From: Sclerodactyla briareus
Lineage: Eukaryota > Echinodermata > Holothuroidea > Dendrochirotida > Sclerodactylidae
Direction: 5' to 3'
Length of the DNA stretch: 64,000 nucleotides
NCBI GenBank assembly: GCA_026419785.1
Contig: JAODTK010001621.1
Location: 62,001-126,000, forward strand
The stretch's first letter is position 1. Every line of letters begins with the position of its first letter. The notes under the pieces are model-generated. The model was not told where the DNA came from, did no database searches, and was given only the letters and a program-made list of their open reading frames with translations. The translations under genes and the position numbers were made by a program. Shown piece by piece: positions 23,805 to 35,372 of the stretch.

Positions 23805-25894
23805 GTTTGAATGTTAGTTTCGAAACCAATTTTTTGACTGTATGTGTTCTTATAAAACTTGCTAAGAGGTGTATAAACAATAGAAAGTCTTGCCTATGTC
23901 TTTAGTACTCTTTACAAGGACAATAAAATTGCACAAACACAGCAAAAATAGGTTTTAGGAGCCAAAATCATAATAGTTTGACATCAATCAATCACCAAGT
24001 TAGTCACCACCTCCACATAGCCACCCACAAAAACACTCAATTCACTGTCCACTAACAAAAACATTCCCATGTATTGGAGGGATATTAACTAGGCCAGGAA
24101 ATTGATGCTTCCTGCAGACAGTGTTAACCTCAAACGGGCACCACGGATCTGCACAGTGGCCCACCGCTACCCGCTCCTCCCTTCCTCCATTTCAGCCCCC
24201 CACTCCCCTCGCGAGAGCCCAGCCCCTGTCAACTACTAATGTGGAGATGATCCTGAACATCAGGGGTATAGGAACGAAGACAACTTCCTGCCCAATTCGG
24301 ATGTAACAATTAGGACGCTGTTAAATGAAGGAGAAATGGATATGGCTAGCTGGCACAGCAAGGTCGCAAGAGCAAATTTTGGGAGTTACAGCACAGTACA
24401 TAGGGATGAAGCCTAATGGACTGAGCTTTGCTGCAGGGGCGGCAGCAGGAGGGTACTGTCCTACAGGAGGGCCATGGGGAGGGGGAGTACTGTATGCTCA
24501 ACATGCGGACCACACCCAACCCCCTCACCATCAATAGTATCCTCAGCCAAATATTTTTAATTTCTTTTTCAAAGTTTTGCAAAATTTCCAAACTTTCAAT
24601 GATTCACCTTGATCAGGACCTGCGAAAAGGTGGTAGGGGGTGGTGGGCAGATGATGATTAGTGCCCGTTGTGTCCCTGTGAAGTGTTCGTTTTGAACTCC
24701 TCCAACTCATGACAGAGTCATTATTCCCCAATGTAGGTACCTGCATTCACAATATCCACCTGAAATAAGGATTAATAGCAAAAAATCTTCAAAAGATCCC
24801 CAATTTGTTCCCAGATGGGAAGGGGGGGAGGGCAGAGCTCCTGGACAAGGAGGATCACGTGCCCCCTGCCCACACCTGCTGGTGCCTGGCTTTCCTCTAT
24901 TGGTACAGTGATAACACCTAAAGCAAAACAACACGGCCACTTCCAGGTTGCAAAGTGTTGCACACCAGGGTGAATACAGTGTATGTGTTTCCTAGACATG
25001 GAATCCATGTCAGCAGTCAGTGGCATAGCAAGATTCATTTGGGGGAATGAGGGGGGGGGGGGATGTGGTCAGGACCCACACAGGTAATGCATTCTCGCTC
25101 CCATATTAGCAAATGAATGACCGATCCTGGGTCGAAGTCCCACAAAATGGTGCAATGAGTGTGCAAAAACAGCTGCCAAAAACTTTCCATGAACATGTCT
25201 AATTAAAGGTTTCTGATTCCTTCCTTTTGTGGGTATGTGAACATACTTCTTGTCATCAAAATTAGGGCTGTGCCCTCACGATTAATCCATTAATCAATAA
25301 TCAATTTCGAAAACAACCATCAATAATCAAATTATTTTGTATTTGTTCTGATAGGTGCATTGTATGTATTACACGGAGGGCTGAATCAGCAATTCTCCTG
25401 CACATTAATTACATGTATCAATCACATATTAAAGAAGGCTGTCTGGTTAAGCTTTCTCTGTCACAATTATCCAGTGGGGGTGGTCTACAGTCTGAGCACT
25501 GGACAGAACAGGAAAGAAGCATGAAGACATTGTATTTATAAACTCTGATCAAGTTGGAACATGATATCTCAATCGCACTTAATCATTGTGAAAATAATGA
25601 TTGATTCATCTTTCTGCACAGCCCTATAATCAAGATATCTAATGCAAGCATACAAGTCCAAATTAAGTGTGTGGCTTGCACATATAGTGAGAATGAACTC
25701 AATTGTTTTTGGTGTTGGGTCATTCAATGTCGTTTAGAGGGCAAACCGCAAAAGTTTTTCATCATGATATCCAGCAATGCAAGCATGTGCAATTACTTCA
25801 AATTAGGTGTGCAGACCAAACACTTGAAGAAAATAAACCCATTTAGTTTTTCGGCAGTAGGTTCCCCAAAACTTACTGGTTTGGGTATTAAGTA

Positions 25895-26393
25895 GCGACC
25901 ATACTCACCTTTTAAGTGCATCTAATTAGCATTTGCCCTAGTAACACTCTACATCTATGGGCTGTTTTCTACAACCCCGCCCTCAACGTACGTATAATCG
26001 GCACTGAACAGAGCCCCTCATTCTTGTTTCGCCCGATATACGAACAAGACGTCTTAGTTGAAAATAAACGTACTCAGCCGATACCTTAAGAAATCTTTGT
26101 GAGAAGAATAATCCACAAGAAATTCCTTACACAATTCGTAAATATACACCGTTAAATCCGTATAATCCAGGGAAATCCAGGAAAGTCCAGATAAAAGTAT
26201 TGATACAATAAGTATTACGTTGCGAGCAACTAGACGTCTTGTTCGTTCTCAGGCGAAACCATATGAGGGGGCGTCCTTTCAAGTGCCAATTATACGTACG
26301 TTGAGGGCGGGGTTGTAGAAAACAGCCCATAGATGTAGAGTTACTAGGGCAACTGCTAATTAGATGCACTTAAAAAGGTGAGGTATGGAGCGC
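25895..26393. mobile_element. Foldback / MITE-like element with long terminal inverted repeats
   Basis: The left arm has AAGTGCATCTAATTAGCA, then CTACATCTATGGGCTGTTTT, then CTACAACCCCGCCCTCAACG, TACGTATAAT, CCCCTCAT and GAACAAGACGTCT. The right arm is the reverse complement, about 140 bp outermost plus further matches inward. The arms differ at only a few sites. The middle (about 26060-26200) is AT-rich and has no transposase. Length is about 0.5 kb. I could not settle a target-site duplication. Confidence 0.85.
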
Positions 26394-29098
26394 AGTGAAT
26401 TGAGGTTATCCAAGGATCCCAACCCGCGGAGGCTGATTATATTTAACGAACTTTCTTTTTCATCGCAGTTTGGACATTTTGGAACATCGCGACCATCTTG
26501 GAACCAACTTCAATTTCAAGTTGTCTGTAACATACTTACTAATTTGGCCTGTCACAAAATTAACCTGGAGACCCTTAGGCCTACAGGAAACTTTGACAGA
26601 ACTTTCCGCACACCACAACTTGGGGTCCATGGGATACTCTGATATCAAATGAATTGACTGTCGCCCACACTGATTGATCGAAACTGGGGATATACACGTT
26701 GGCAGTTCACCCGCCTGTGGATGTCTTGTGCTAAGCTCTGTGAGCTACTAAACAAGGTTGGTCAGAAAAACTGAATTCAATAGCCTGTGATCACCTAATA
26801 TATTTACAGGTCGGGATCAATACAAAATGGGTTGGTTTTTGTGAACAAGTCACTGGATGACTGGAAGTTGTTAATCTGGCTTTTAATAACTAATGCCTAT
26901 ACTGGAATGAGGCAAATATGCATGAAACATTGCACAGTACATTTGGGCACTATAAAAAGGTTCTACCCTATTTGGGTTCAGTCATCGACTTAAATTATCC
27001 ATATTCATCTTTGATCCACTGTGTCACTGAAACTTATACTGACCAATCTCGATATAACAAAGACGTTACTCATGCACCATAAAAAAAATTCTGCATATGT
27101 TTCACAAGGCACACCCACTGAGGGAAAGGGATTCTCAATTTTCATGACTTCCACATACATCGATTCCACCCACACAAAACAATTGCAAAAAAACATCTCT
27201 GCTTCAGACCCCCCCCCCACCCCCCACAATTGCTATTGACCTCCCAGCAGTGCTCCAGTGCCTTTGAGCATCAAGATGCAGCAGATTTACAATTCATTCC
27301 ATCTCCAAGAGTGCCCCGACAACACAGAGCCCCTTTGAGCCATTGTTTAGGGGCTGTACGTAGAAGTATCCTTGAATTTCAATGAATCTGTCCATATAGT
27401 GTGGATGCATACAGATCACGGGGGCAGATCGAGAATTGGGTTTGTACAAGGTCCCAGATGCAAATCTGGTGCTATACATTTGTCATTTCTCGCAATAAAA
27501 TTTTGTCAGGAATTTACATTTAATTTGGGAAAAATGTCAGTTTTTTTTCACATACCTCATATTCAATTACGGGGCACACACCCGCTTGGGATGCGCACCT
27601 GCCCACTGCAGTACAGCAGTCATAGTTGACACTTTGAGCTTATATTGCTTTATGATATACTCACCTCTTGGCAGGAAACGTGAGAATGTTGACAACGGCA
27701 TTTGCTGCATCTGACCATGGTTACGACTCATGCGGCAATCGTCCAATCGTTACACATACCTCAATTACAGGGATGATGCCAAATTTGACACTGTCAGTCT
27801 AACATTTGCAAGTATATAAATCCATGTGAATTTTATCTATAAACTCCAACTGTGTTTTATCCATCTACTCCAGAAGTCTGGGTCGGAATTTTGTGCCTCC
27901 GCAAAATTTCTTTTGCTTTGTTCTCATTTCCTTTTTTCAATGGGAGCATAGGCTGTCCCGTCTCATTTCTCCAGCAATCACAATAGAATTCCCAAATTCC
28001 AGAATTCGAGAATTCCATTCATCCAACCAAACTCCATTAGTCCTGAATCCTTTATGATTCTGGGGATGATTTGAATACATCCCTTTGTACATACAATAAA
28101 TGGCACCATTGATCATAGATATCCAACTCACACCTCCACCTCCCAGCGTCCTCCTAATTAATGAAATTCAGCTCAACCAACTGTCACTGTACTGACACTC
28201 CCTATTAACAATGAAGCTGGCCTCTCTCCACCTGATCATATAATATTCTACCACAGATGACTTCCAAAGTTACAAGAGCTTGCCCTCTAATTCACATAAT
28301 AGCACTGTAGGGATAAGCTGTGTCATACTACTCTCACGTAGTGCTTTCACTTTGGTACCCCAGGGAAGTTGGTCTAGACTCCTTGGTCTAACATGTGTCA
28401 GTAAGCTGGCATACATAATTTATGATCCCTAATCTAAGCATGACCAGATACTGTGACCACTAATCTGCAGGTGCCAACTCCAAGGAAGAAACACAGCAGA
28501 CTGTGGGAGAGGGTGACATTTTTTTTTTTCGTATGCAAATACACTACAAAACATTTTTTTTTTGCTGAACAAGGCAATCATCTAGCAAGAAAATCAGGAG
28601 ATTACGAGCGTACATGTGAAGTCGTCAAGAGATGATTTTGATTGGAAAGCGTATAAGTGCAGCAGTCTATTTACCTGTGCCTCCACTCCCAGAAATACTG
28701 TTCATCTTCAATTGCAAAGAGCATCATCAGCCACAGATGGCTCATGTATGGATATGGATCATAACACAAATGAAATACACTACGTGTTTTGTGGAGTGAC
28801 TTTCTGAAGATCACAATACAAAAATCTTCCGATTTACTAGCGAGAAGAAAAATTGCAGAACAGGAAGTGTAATTAGTGCCACAGATTTGAAACCACCAAT
28901 GAGGCAGAGCACTCATTGATGACATCATAAAGCAATTATTTGAGCCTTCCACAGTCCCCAGGAGAGGGGGTGTGTATACAACATGAGGCTGTAGGAAGTA
29001 ATCTACCCCACAGGGAGAAAATTACTGGCAGTCAGAAGGTACTCCTGCTTCTTCTCATTGGGCATAAATTACAGGGATTGAAGTGAACTAGCAGTACA

Positions 29099-29218
29099 AT
29101 GACAAAATATAAAATTCAGATGGGAGCAGCAAACACATGGCACATAAGAGTAGATGAGCAGGCTATTATAGATTTTAGACAGATAGAGGAAATGGAGAGG
29201 GATATCAGTTTATTCAAG
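29099..29218 (+). CDS. Weak candidate exon, 40 codons
   Basis: ATG at 29099 opens a frame of charged residues (IEEMERDISLFK) that meets AAG-GTACATG at about 29218, a possible donor. The upstream frame is stopped. It might be a first exon of the plus-strand sequence at 31.4-35.3 kb, but nothing ties them together. Confidence 0.15.
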
Positions 29219-29630
29219 GTACATGTACTCAGTCACACAAATAATCGGGGTGGGAATGGGCATAGGATAGAAGCTGGAATTGATATGGGATTGTATTAAT
29301 GGGATGAGGGTGGCAATGAATTGAATCTAGGAAAGGTATTCATAGGGAAGACTAACCATCCAGCTGGGAAAACAAACAATCCAGTGATTGCGAAGGGGAA
29401 ATCTAAGGGGGGAAAAACATTGCTATTATTTCTTTTCTTCTCACAAATCTCTCAGTTGGCTATCTTGTATTCACTCTCTTATGATTATATCATCATCATT
29501 AGAAATTCTCATTATCACCCATTCTTTCCAGATAATTAGTAAGATTCTACTATGGGTCAAGCCAAATCCTGCATTGCACATAAACAATGGTTAATCTGGC
29601 AATACAATTGCATTAGGCAATTGTGGGGTT

Positions 29631-30009
29631 GATCAGCTCATCCAGTGGTACTCTAGACTGCAAAACTATTGATAGCGAGTTCGGAGCCCATTGGAAGACT
29701 GAGGACTTCTCCGCAGTGCCATTGGACAAGGCATGCCTCCTGAAATGTCCAATGCTTACCCACAGGTAAAAGTGGGTCACGACATGTGATTGTGAAGAGT
29801 AAGTGAGAGCTGTATGTGCTACCTATTGGAAGTCCCCTAGGCGGACATGATGAAGTGACATACTGAAAGGTGCGTCGGGAAGTGAACAAGCAAAAATGGG
29901 GGCTGCTCTAGTACAGGCGTGATGAATCACTGATGATCAGGGGTAATATTCGCGAAGCGCTCTGAGCAAGTGGAAAAAGCGCTCTATAAGCACTGGAAAA
30001 TATTATTAT
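29631..30009 (+). mobile_element. tRNA-derived SINE, about 380 bp
   Basis: An A-box-like ATCAGCTCATCCAGTGGTAC at 29632 is followed by a B-box-like GCGAGTTCGGAGCCC at 29675. The body ends in AAGCGCTCTATAAGCACTGG and then an ATTATTAT tail. The tail module is close to that of the SINE at 41461-41802 (AAGCGCTATATAAGCAGCAG, then ATTATTA). The element would have been moved by a LINE recognising that tail. Confidence 0.7.
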
Positions 30010-30880
30010 CTCATCGGCCCGAAGGGCCAGATGAGAAATTGTAGTCACTTTGCCATTTCACCTATATTTACTGTAGCTGGTTGCCATAGAAACGGTGCCT
30101 CTGGGAACCATAGTGGTGGTTGGGTACTATCCACTGAGGGGTACACATTGGTGGGGTACCGTGGGTGCCGGGTGATCCAGCAATGAGGTGCACTTGCGAA
30201 GTGACGTTGGTGTGTGTGCGTATGTGTGTGTGTGTGTGTTGCGTTTGCGGTCGTCAAGAGGTTTGATGGTTTCGCAAATATCTCCATTTTGGTGTGCTGA
30301 ACAAAGTGAAATTTCGTACACGCTTCAATAGTCACTAAACACATTATTGCTCTCAAAATTAGACAATATATCAAAATTGGGAAATTCAGGAGGCAAAAAG
30401 ACAAATTTGGGCATTTCTAATTTTACAAGTGTGTTCCCATTTTAAGATATTCCCTTATTCCGATGGCCGAATGATTTCAAACTTTGTAGCAATGGTCAAA
30501 AGACACAAAAAACAACTTTCCCCATGCAATCAGCCAAAATCACAAAAAATGTCAATTTCAGGGGAAAAAATGGATTTTTGGCCAAATTTGAGAATTTCTG
30601 AAATCTGTTCAGTTTCTGGTTATACTTAGAGATTGGGAGGACTGAATTATTCCAAATTCCAGAAGAAGGTACAAAGTATCAAAGCCAAAGGTTCCCGCAT
30701 TTATGAGTATATTAACTGAAATTTTCATGAATATGAATAATTTTGGGGGAAATTGCTGTTTTCAGACATATTTTGATAAATTTTGTCCATTTGCAACTCG
30801 GAAAGGTAGCAAGAAGAAACAAATGAAATTCCACATTTGCCGATGAGATCCTGCAACTCCGGGGAGTGCCCTCTTGTTAA
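30010..30880 (+). mobile_element. Dispersed element starting with a 26-bp near-palindrome
   Basis: CTCATCGGCCC-GAA-GGGCCAGATGAG at 30010-30035 is a near-perfect inverted repeat. It directly abuts the ATTATTAT tail of the SINE. About 850 bases of AT-rich DNA follow, with a short TG run at 30211-30240, and end near GCCGATGAGATCCTGCAACT. Repeats opening with a CTCATC...GATGAG hairpin are, to my recollection, common in marine invertebrates. No protein is encoded. Confidence 0.4.
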
Positions 30881-31380
30881 TATTGTCAATAGCATGGTGC
30901 ACCCTCACCTCACTATCACGGACAAGACATCATGGGTCAGGTAACAAGGGCAGGGTGACGTAAAGTAAGTCTTGTACTGGGTTGTCGATTGATAAAGTGA
31001 CTGACGTCATTGTAATAGTCAAGTGTTTCAATCTGTACAGCAGAGTATAGTCTTCGTCTCTGCGTGATGTGTCATTTTCCAGAATATGACAGTCACCAAA
31101 GTGGTGCATCCAGTGGTGGGTCATTGCACCCAGTTTGTTGACCCACCCAAGTGCAATGACTCACCTAATTCGGGGTGAATCTTGCAATTGCCATTTGACC
31201 TTTTTAAGATTTTCCCAATGCCTGGAGTGGCGTTACAGAGATTACGCTCTCAGAATCGTATATTACCACTCACGATATAACTTGTTCACTTCCCGAAGAA
31301 CCGAAATTATAATTAGATCACACTTATAACCAGTTTCCCCCCAACAATCCCCCTGGTTCCTACACCTAGCTGTTTACCAG

Positions 31381-31750
31381 GGTACAGCAGGAAGGGAGAT
31401 CAAAGGGCAGAGAAAATGATACCCTGTAGAGGATATTCTGAACCTCAACTGTATTCAACATGGATAACACAAGCAGGAGTAAAATCATATGAGGCCTACT
31501 GCATAAAACGGGAATAAATTCACTGACAGCACATGCATGGTCCGATGGGAGCGCAGGAAAGAGTGACACAAATCGTCCACGAAAACAGGATGGATCGGCG
31601 TAATACAGGATATGGTCCTGTGTATGTTGTGTGGCCAGAGTGGATACATTACACCGTGGGAGTCCAGCACATATATTACAACGAAACAAGACCGAAAGGT
31701 GATGTGTATGAAGTAAATCAAAATACTAATCAGCACTTGACAGAAGGGTA
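31381..31750 (+). CDS. Candidate exon of an unknown, possibly extracellular-domain gene (frameshifted)
   Basis: The acceptor is good: CCTACACCTAGCTGTTTACCAG ends at 31380. The plus strand then shows successive open stretches in shifted frames: IPCRGYSEPQLYSTW and VKSYEAYCIK; KFTDSTCMVRWERRKE; then YGPVYVVWPEWIHYTV and GVQHIYYNETRPKGDVYEV. The C-x-V-x-W, the Y-T-V-x-V and the N-E-T sequon are what a fibronectin-III or cytokine-receptor-like fold would have, but I cannot place the family. The donor is probably GAAGG-GTAGGA near 31751. The need for one or two frame corrections matches the error rate in the Abl exons. It could belong with the 33.9-35.3 kb block. Confidence 0.4.
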
Positions 31751-31802
31751 GGATCTGAGCAGAGGATCTGGGCCACCAGGTCTTGAAATTGGTAAAATAG
31801 CC

Positions 31803-32395
31803 CTCGAAGGTGGAGCAATGAAGGCAATTGTCATCTACATGTAGGTGCCTATACTTTATAGGAAAGACCCTAGTTTCCAGAGACTGCAGTTTTCAACCAA
31901 TCAGCACAAACATTGCCCTTGTCACAAGGGCACAATCAATGGAGGGGGGGGGGGAGTGGTAGGCATCCTGACCCAACTTATTATGGGGGCATCTAACATA
32001 CCATGGGTCTCTGCTGCTGTGTCCCCCCCCCACTTCAGAAGTGGTTGCACCCTAGGACCCCCAACATTTCATGACACATGTAAAATAAACATAGCTCTCA
32101 AAGGTGGAGCAATGAAGGCAATTGTCATCTACATGTAGGTGCCTATACTTTATAGGAAAGACCCTAGTTTCCAGAGACTGCAGTTTTCAAGCAATCAGCA
32201 CAGAAATTGCCCTTTGACACGGTGCAATCACAATGGGGGGGGGGGGATCAGAGGGGGGAGGCATCCTGACCCAAACTTATTATGAGGGCATCCATACATA
32301 CCATCTTTCACCCAAACTGTGGGGTCTCTGCTACTATGTCCCCCCCCCCCCCCACTTTAGGCAAGTGGTTGCACCTTATGGACCCTCCAACTTTC
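31803..32395 (+). repeat. Tandem duplication of a ~294-bp unit
   Basis: Both copies contain GGTGGAGCAATGAAGGCAAT, TGTCATCTACATGTAGGTGC, CTATACTTTATAGGAAAGAC and a G run, then GGCATCCTGACCCAA. The copies begin at about 31803 and 32097. Copy one ends in a single AAGTGGTTGCACCCTAGGAC unit. Copy two runs into the minisatellite of that same unit. Confidence 0.93.
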
Positions 32396-32803
32396 AGCAA
32401 GTGGTTGCATGTTATGGACCCCCCAATTTATAACAACTTTCAGCAAGTGGTTGGACCTTATGACCCCCCCCCCCTTATGGATCCCCCAACTTTTAGCAAG
32501 TGGTTGCACCTCATGGAACCCCCAACTATCAGCAAGTGATAGTGGTTGCCCCTATGAACCCCACAACTTTCAGCAAGTGGTTCCACCTTATGGACCCCCA
32601 ACTTTTAGCAAGTGGTTGCACCTTATGGACCCCCTAACTCATAGCAAGTATTCCACCTTATGGACCCCCAACTTTTAGCAAGTGGTTGGACCTTATGGAC
32701 CCCCAACTTTTAGCAAGTGGTTGCACCTTATGGACCCTCCAACTTTCAGCAAGTGGTTGCACCTTATGGACCCTCCAACTTTCAGCAAGTGGTTGCACCT
32801 TAT
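32357..32803 (+). repeat. Minisatellite, ~36-bp unit, about 12 copies
   Basis: The unit is CAAGTGGTTGCACCTTATGG followed by ACCCCCCAACTTTTAG. Copies differ in C-run length and by substitutions; two have lost part of the unit. It follows the second copy of the 294-bp duplication. Confidence 0.95.
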
Positions 32804-33238
32804 CGCCAGCCAAGTATTTTGTTTCTTTCTTGCTGAAACGGAACCTCCTCCTTAATCATTACACTGAGGCTCCAGGGAAGGGGGCGATTGGACATGTTTG
32901 CTGTTCCAGCATTAAAACCTACTAAACCTCCTACAGGATTCTAGACTGAACAGACTGCAGTACTTAACAGCAGGGAAAATAGAGTAGGTATAGATAACAT
33001 TTCATGACACACTGATTCATCTGTGATGTAAGGTTGAAACGGAGAAGAGAGAGGCAGGCTTGGGAACGAGACTGGCCCCAATTCTGTTCCTGCTCCAATT
33101 CTGCCTTCTCTTATTCTCCCCTAATAACACACGCTACACAGAGGAGTAGTCAACTCTAGGCTACTGTATCTGCAACGCACCCATCCCCTCCACTCTTTAC
33201 CCCTAAAGTCCCTCGATTCCACCCCTGCTGTCACTCAC

Positions 33239-33386
33239 CTGTATCCCCCTCCTCCTCCTCCTTGGATCTTTTCTTGGTGCGAGTTGATCGCCTTTGGCTC
33301 CTCCTAAGCTTGCTCACCCTGTCAATCAAGAAAGACTTGCCCACGAGGTAGCCAGATGGTGCCAGACTATAGCAGCACAGAACCAT
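33239..33386 (-). CDS. ABL: Candidate Abl first coding exon
   Basis: On the minus strand ATG at 33386 lies in a strong Kozak context (AACCATGG). The frame stays open for 49 codons and ends at a consensus donor, ACAG-GTGAGT. The peptide starts MVLCCYSL, then turns very basic (SKLRRSQRRSTRTKKRSK) and ends in EEEEGD. The donor is in phase 1, as is the vertebrate ABL exon 1-2 junction. Joining it to the a2-like exon at 13287 needs one base added in a C run to reach the conserved frame. Abl first exons are poorly conserved, so homology cannot confirm it. Vertebrate ABL1a also has a short, non-myristoylated, lysine-containing first exon. It could instead belong to another minus-strand gene. Confidence 0.5.
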
Positions 33387-33886
33387 GGTTTGTAATCGAG
33401 ACACACGATCCTTGCATGAATTCCCTTTTGAAGTTCAAATTTTCCTTCTCAAAACCTTGTAGGTTATATAAGGATTGAGATGGAGCTTGGGTTTTCACAG
33501 CCAAACTTTTTCAGTAATTCTGCACTTTCTCTGATAGTGGTTCCACTCCGGCTACAGTATGTCTTTAGAAGGCTGACGTGGTTCAGCATGTACCTCATTA
33601 CTACATAGGGCACACCATGTTACGTCTCACCACACAAAGGTGAGTGGGCATCTCAAAATAATGACTTCAGATCCGACTGAACATCAGCAGAATAATTACC
33701 CGTGGCACAGGTAACAGGTCAGAATGTGAACTCTTCTTTTCATAATTAGATCTGCCATCCACAATAGGCATATTAGCAGTTACAGGCTCGTTTAGGTAAT
33801 CAGAACAAGCAGGTTCCCAGCCAAGCCTAAGTTTCATCTAATCCCGCCTGGGTATGCAACAGAATGATACAAAAGGCACCTGTCAG

Positions 33887-35288
33887 CAGGAGGAAGAATT
33901 AATTTTCGTAAAAAGGAAGCAGGTGTTCCCAGAAGAATATCCAAACAGAATCTGTAGAAACACTGAGGACACATTGTGATAAGCATCCATTAATGCTATA
34001 TACAACACAGCAACTAAGAAGTGGCCAGCATTCTTGAAGTTGAAAATGCTAGATGTTCCACATGAATTACTGTATGAATATGGCGACAGCAATGTCCACA
34101 GATATGAGCCTAGCCGGGGTCTGTCTCCAGAGTCAGAATTTCTTGGGCTGGTGGACTCGATCAATTATTACGAATTTGAATAAGATACCTTCATGTCGAA
34201 ACACATAAACACGATTAGCACTGACGATGATACAGTAGGCCATAGTCAATGGCAGTAGGACAAGTGATGATAGTCAGTCTTGTAGAATTCATTCACAGGG
34301 CAGTGAATGATAATAGTAGTACCAGTAGCCTATATGGCCTGGCATACCACAGTTCTCACAATGAGGGCAGCGAGGGTTTCATGTCAAATATTGACTGTCA
34401 AAGCCACAACAGGGACCATGAATAAAGCTGGCCACGGTACACCATTAATACAGCAATCCAACAACAACACCCTCCCCCAAGGGGAGCCTCCACACCTGAA
34501 TGGTTTGTGTTAGTATTACCAAGCACAGTTACATCCAGAATGAACCTACACAAACTTTGCTACACTTGCAGAAGAGGCCGAACATGTCAGTCTGAAAAAT
34601 GTGGAGTCTACCAGGAATTGGAATTGGGAAATAAGTTGGCTGGTCAGTGTTGCAGTTTGACTGGCAGGAGAATGAAGATATCACGCATTATGGTTGGTAA
34701 CCAATTCACCCAGAAAACAATCCTACGAATGAGTGGACCCACAGGACAGGTCAACAATCCTGGACAATAAAAGAAGTCGACTAAGTAAGTAATGCAGGCA
34801 GAAGTCAACACTCTCTGTCCTTCATATGACAAGTACAGTATTACCAAACATCGAGATGTCCAAAGCATATACGAAGTGAAACCACCTGTGTTAAAGTTGA
34901 CGAACTGTCAGAGTTGAGCAGTCACAGATAATGACATGCTGTGAAGGATGTAACAGCCCCCACACATGCGGTCTTTTATTCGAACAGTGAAGAAGTTGTA
35001 TTGTTCAGTGCCCACGTGGCTCGCAATCCCACGATATCACAACCGCAAAACGCTAATGGAACGGGGCTCCAGTGACGAGAACCGTTGGTACTGGTAAACT
35101 CTCAGATGCGAAATTCCCTTGCCCACAGAAAAAGTACCCACTTGCAGGAATATTATGAAAGAGATCAGGCTTTCATTTCTTGTTCTGAGATCAAAACACA
35201 TAAGTATCGGGTTAATTCCTGTATTAGGACCCATGACAGCAGCCCACTAGGACAGGCGGATGTTTCACTTTGCAAAACCAACTCGTAA
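33887..35288 (+). CDS. Frameshifted coding block, Tyr/Ser/Asn-rich, unknown family
   Basis: After a possible acceptor (CACCTGTCAG) the plus strand gives a chain of long, charged, protein-like stretches in changing frames. Examples are EEELIFVKRKQVFPEEYPNR, DVPHELLYEYGDSNVHRYEP and LSPESEFLGLVDSINYYEFE. Others are SSLYGLAYHSSHNEGSEG, YTNFATLAEEAEHVSLKNVE, YSITKHRDVQSIYEVKPPV and HLQEYYERDQAFISCSE. The last frame stops at 35286-35288, and AATAAA follows at 35367. Antisense frames are hydrophobic, as expected opposite a charged protein. Many tyrosines sit in Y-x-x-hydrophobic settings, so a receptor tail is one guess. If the frame changes are assembly errors, this is one long last exon of about 460 codons; otherwise it is a decayed gene. 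No homologue recognised. Confidence 0.45.
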
Positions 35289-35366
35289 ATTCTTGGGGTT
35301 CCAAAGCCATCTCTCCACAGTTGTCCACAACTATTCAGGTTTGATACAGAAATTAAGCAAGAAATG

Positions 35367-35372
35367 AATAAA
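35367..35372 (+). terminator. Polyadenylation signal AATAAA
   Basis: AATAAA lies 79 bases after the stop at 35286-35288, a normal distance for an animal gene. It supports reading the block to its left as the 3' end of a plus-strand gene. Confidence 0.4.

Larger units (their letters stand above)
13288..33238 (-). other. Proposed first Abl intron (20 kb)
   Basis: This is the stretch between the a2-like exon and the candidate first exon. It is mostly repeats, listed separately: SINE-like heads at 13581 and 29631, tandem arrays at 14.3, 20.6, 21.4 and 32.4 kb, palindromic elements at 19.0, 20.4 and 25.9 kb, and a dispersed element at 30.0 kb. A GC-rich island near 23080-23270 has no clear coding frame. 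Plus-strand coding-like sequence at 31.38-31.75 kb suggests another gene overlaps it antisense. If the first exon is wrong, this is intron plus intergenic DNA. Confidence 0.5.

Noticed and set aside
25100-25200. B-box-like GGGTCGAAGTCCC
   Set aside because: The upstream A-box region is unconvincing and no SINE body or tail follows.
32233-32925. Four overlapping open frames rich in P, W and S
   Set aside because: They translate the 36-bp minisatellite.
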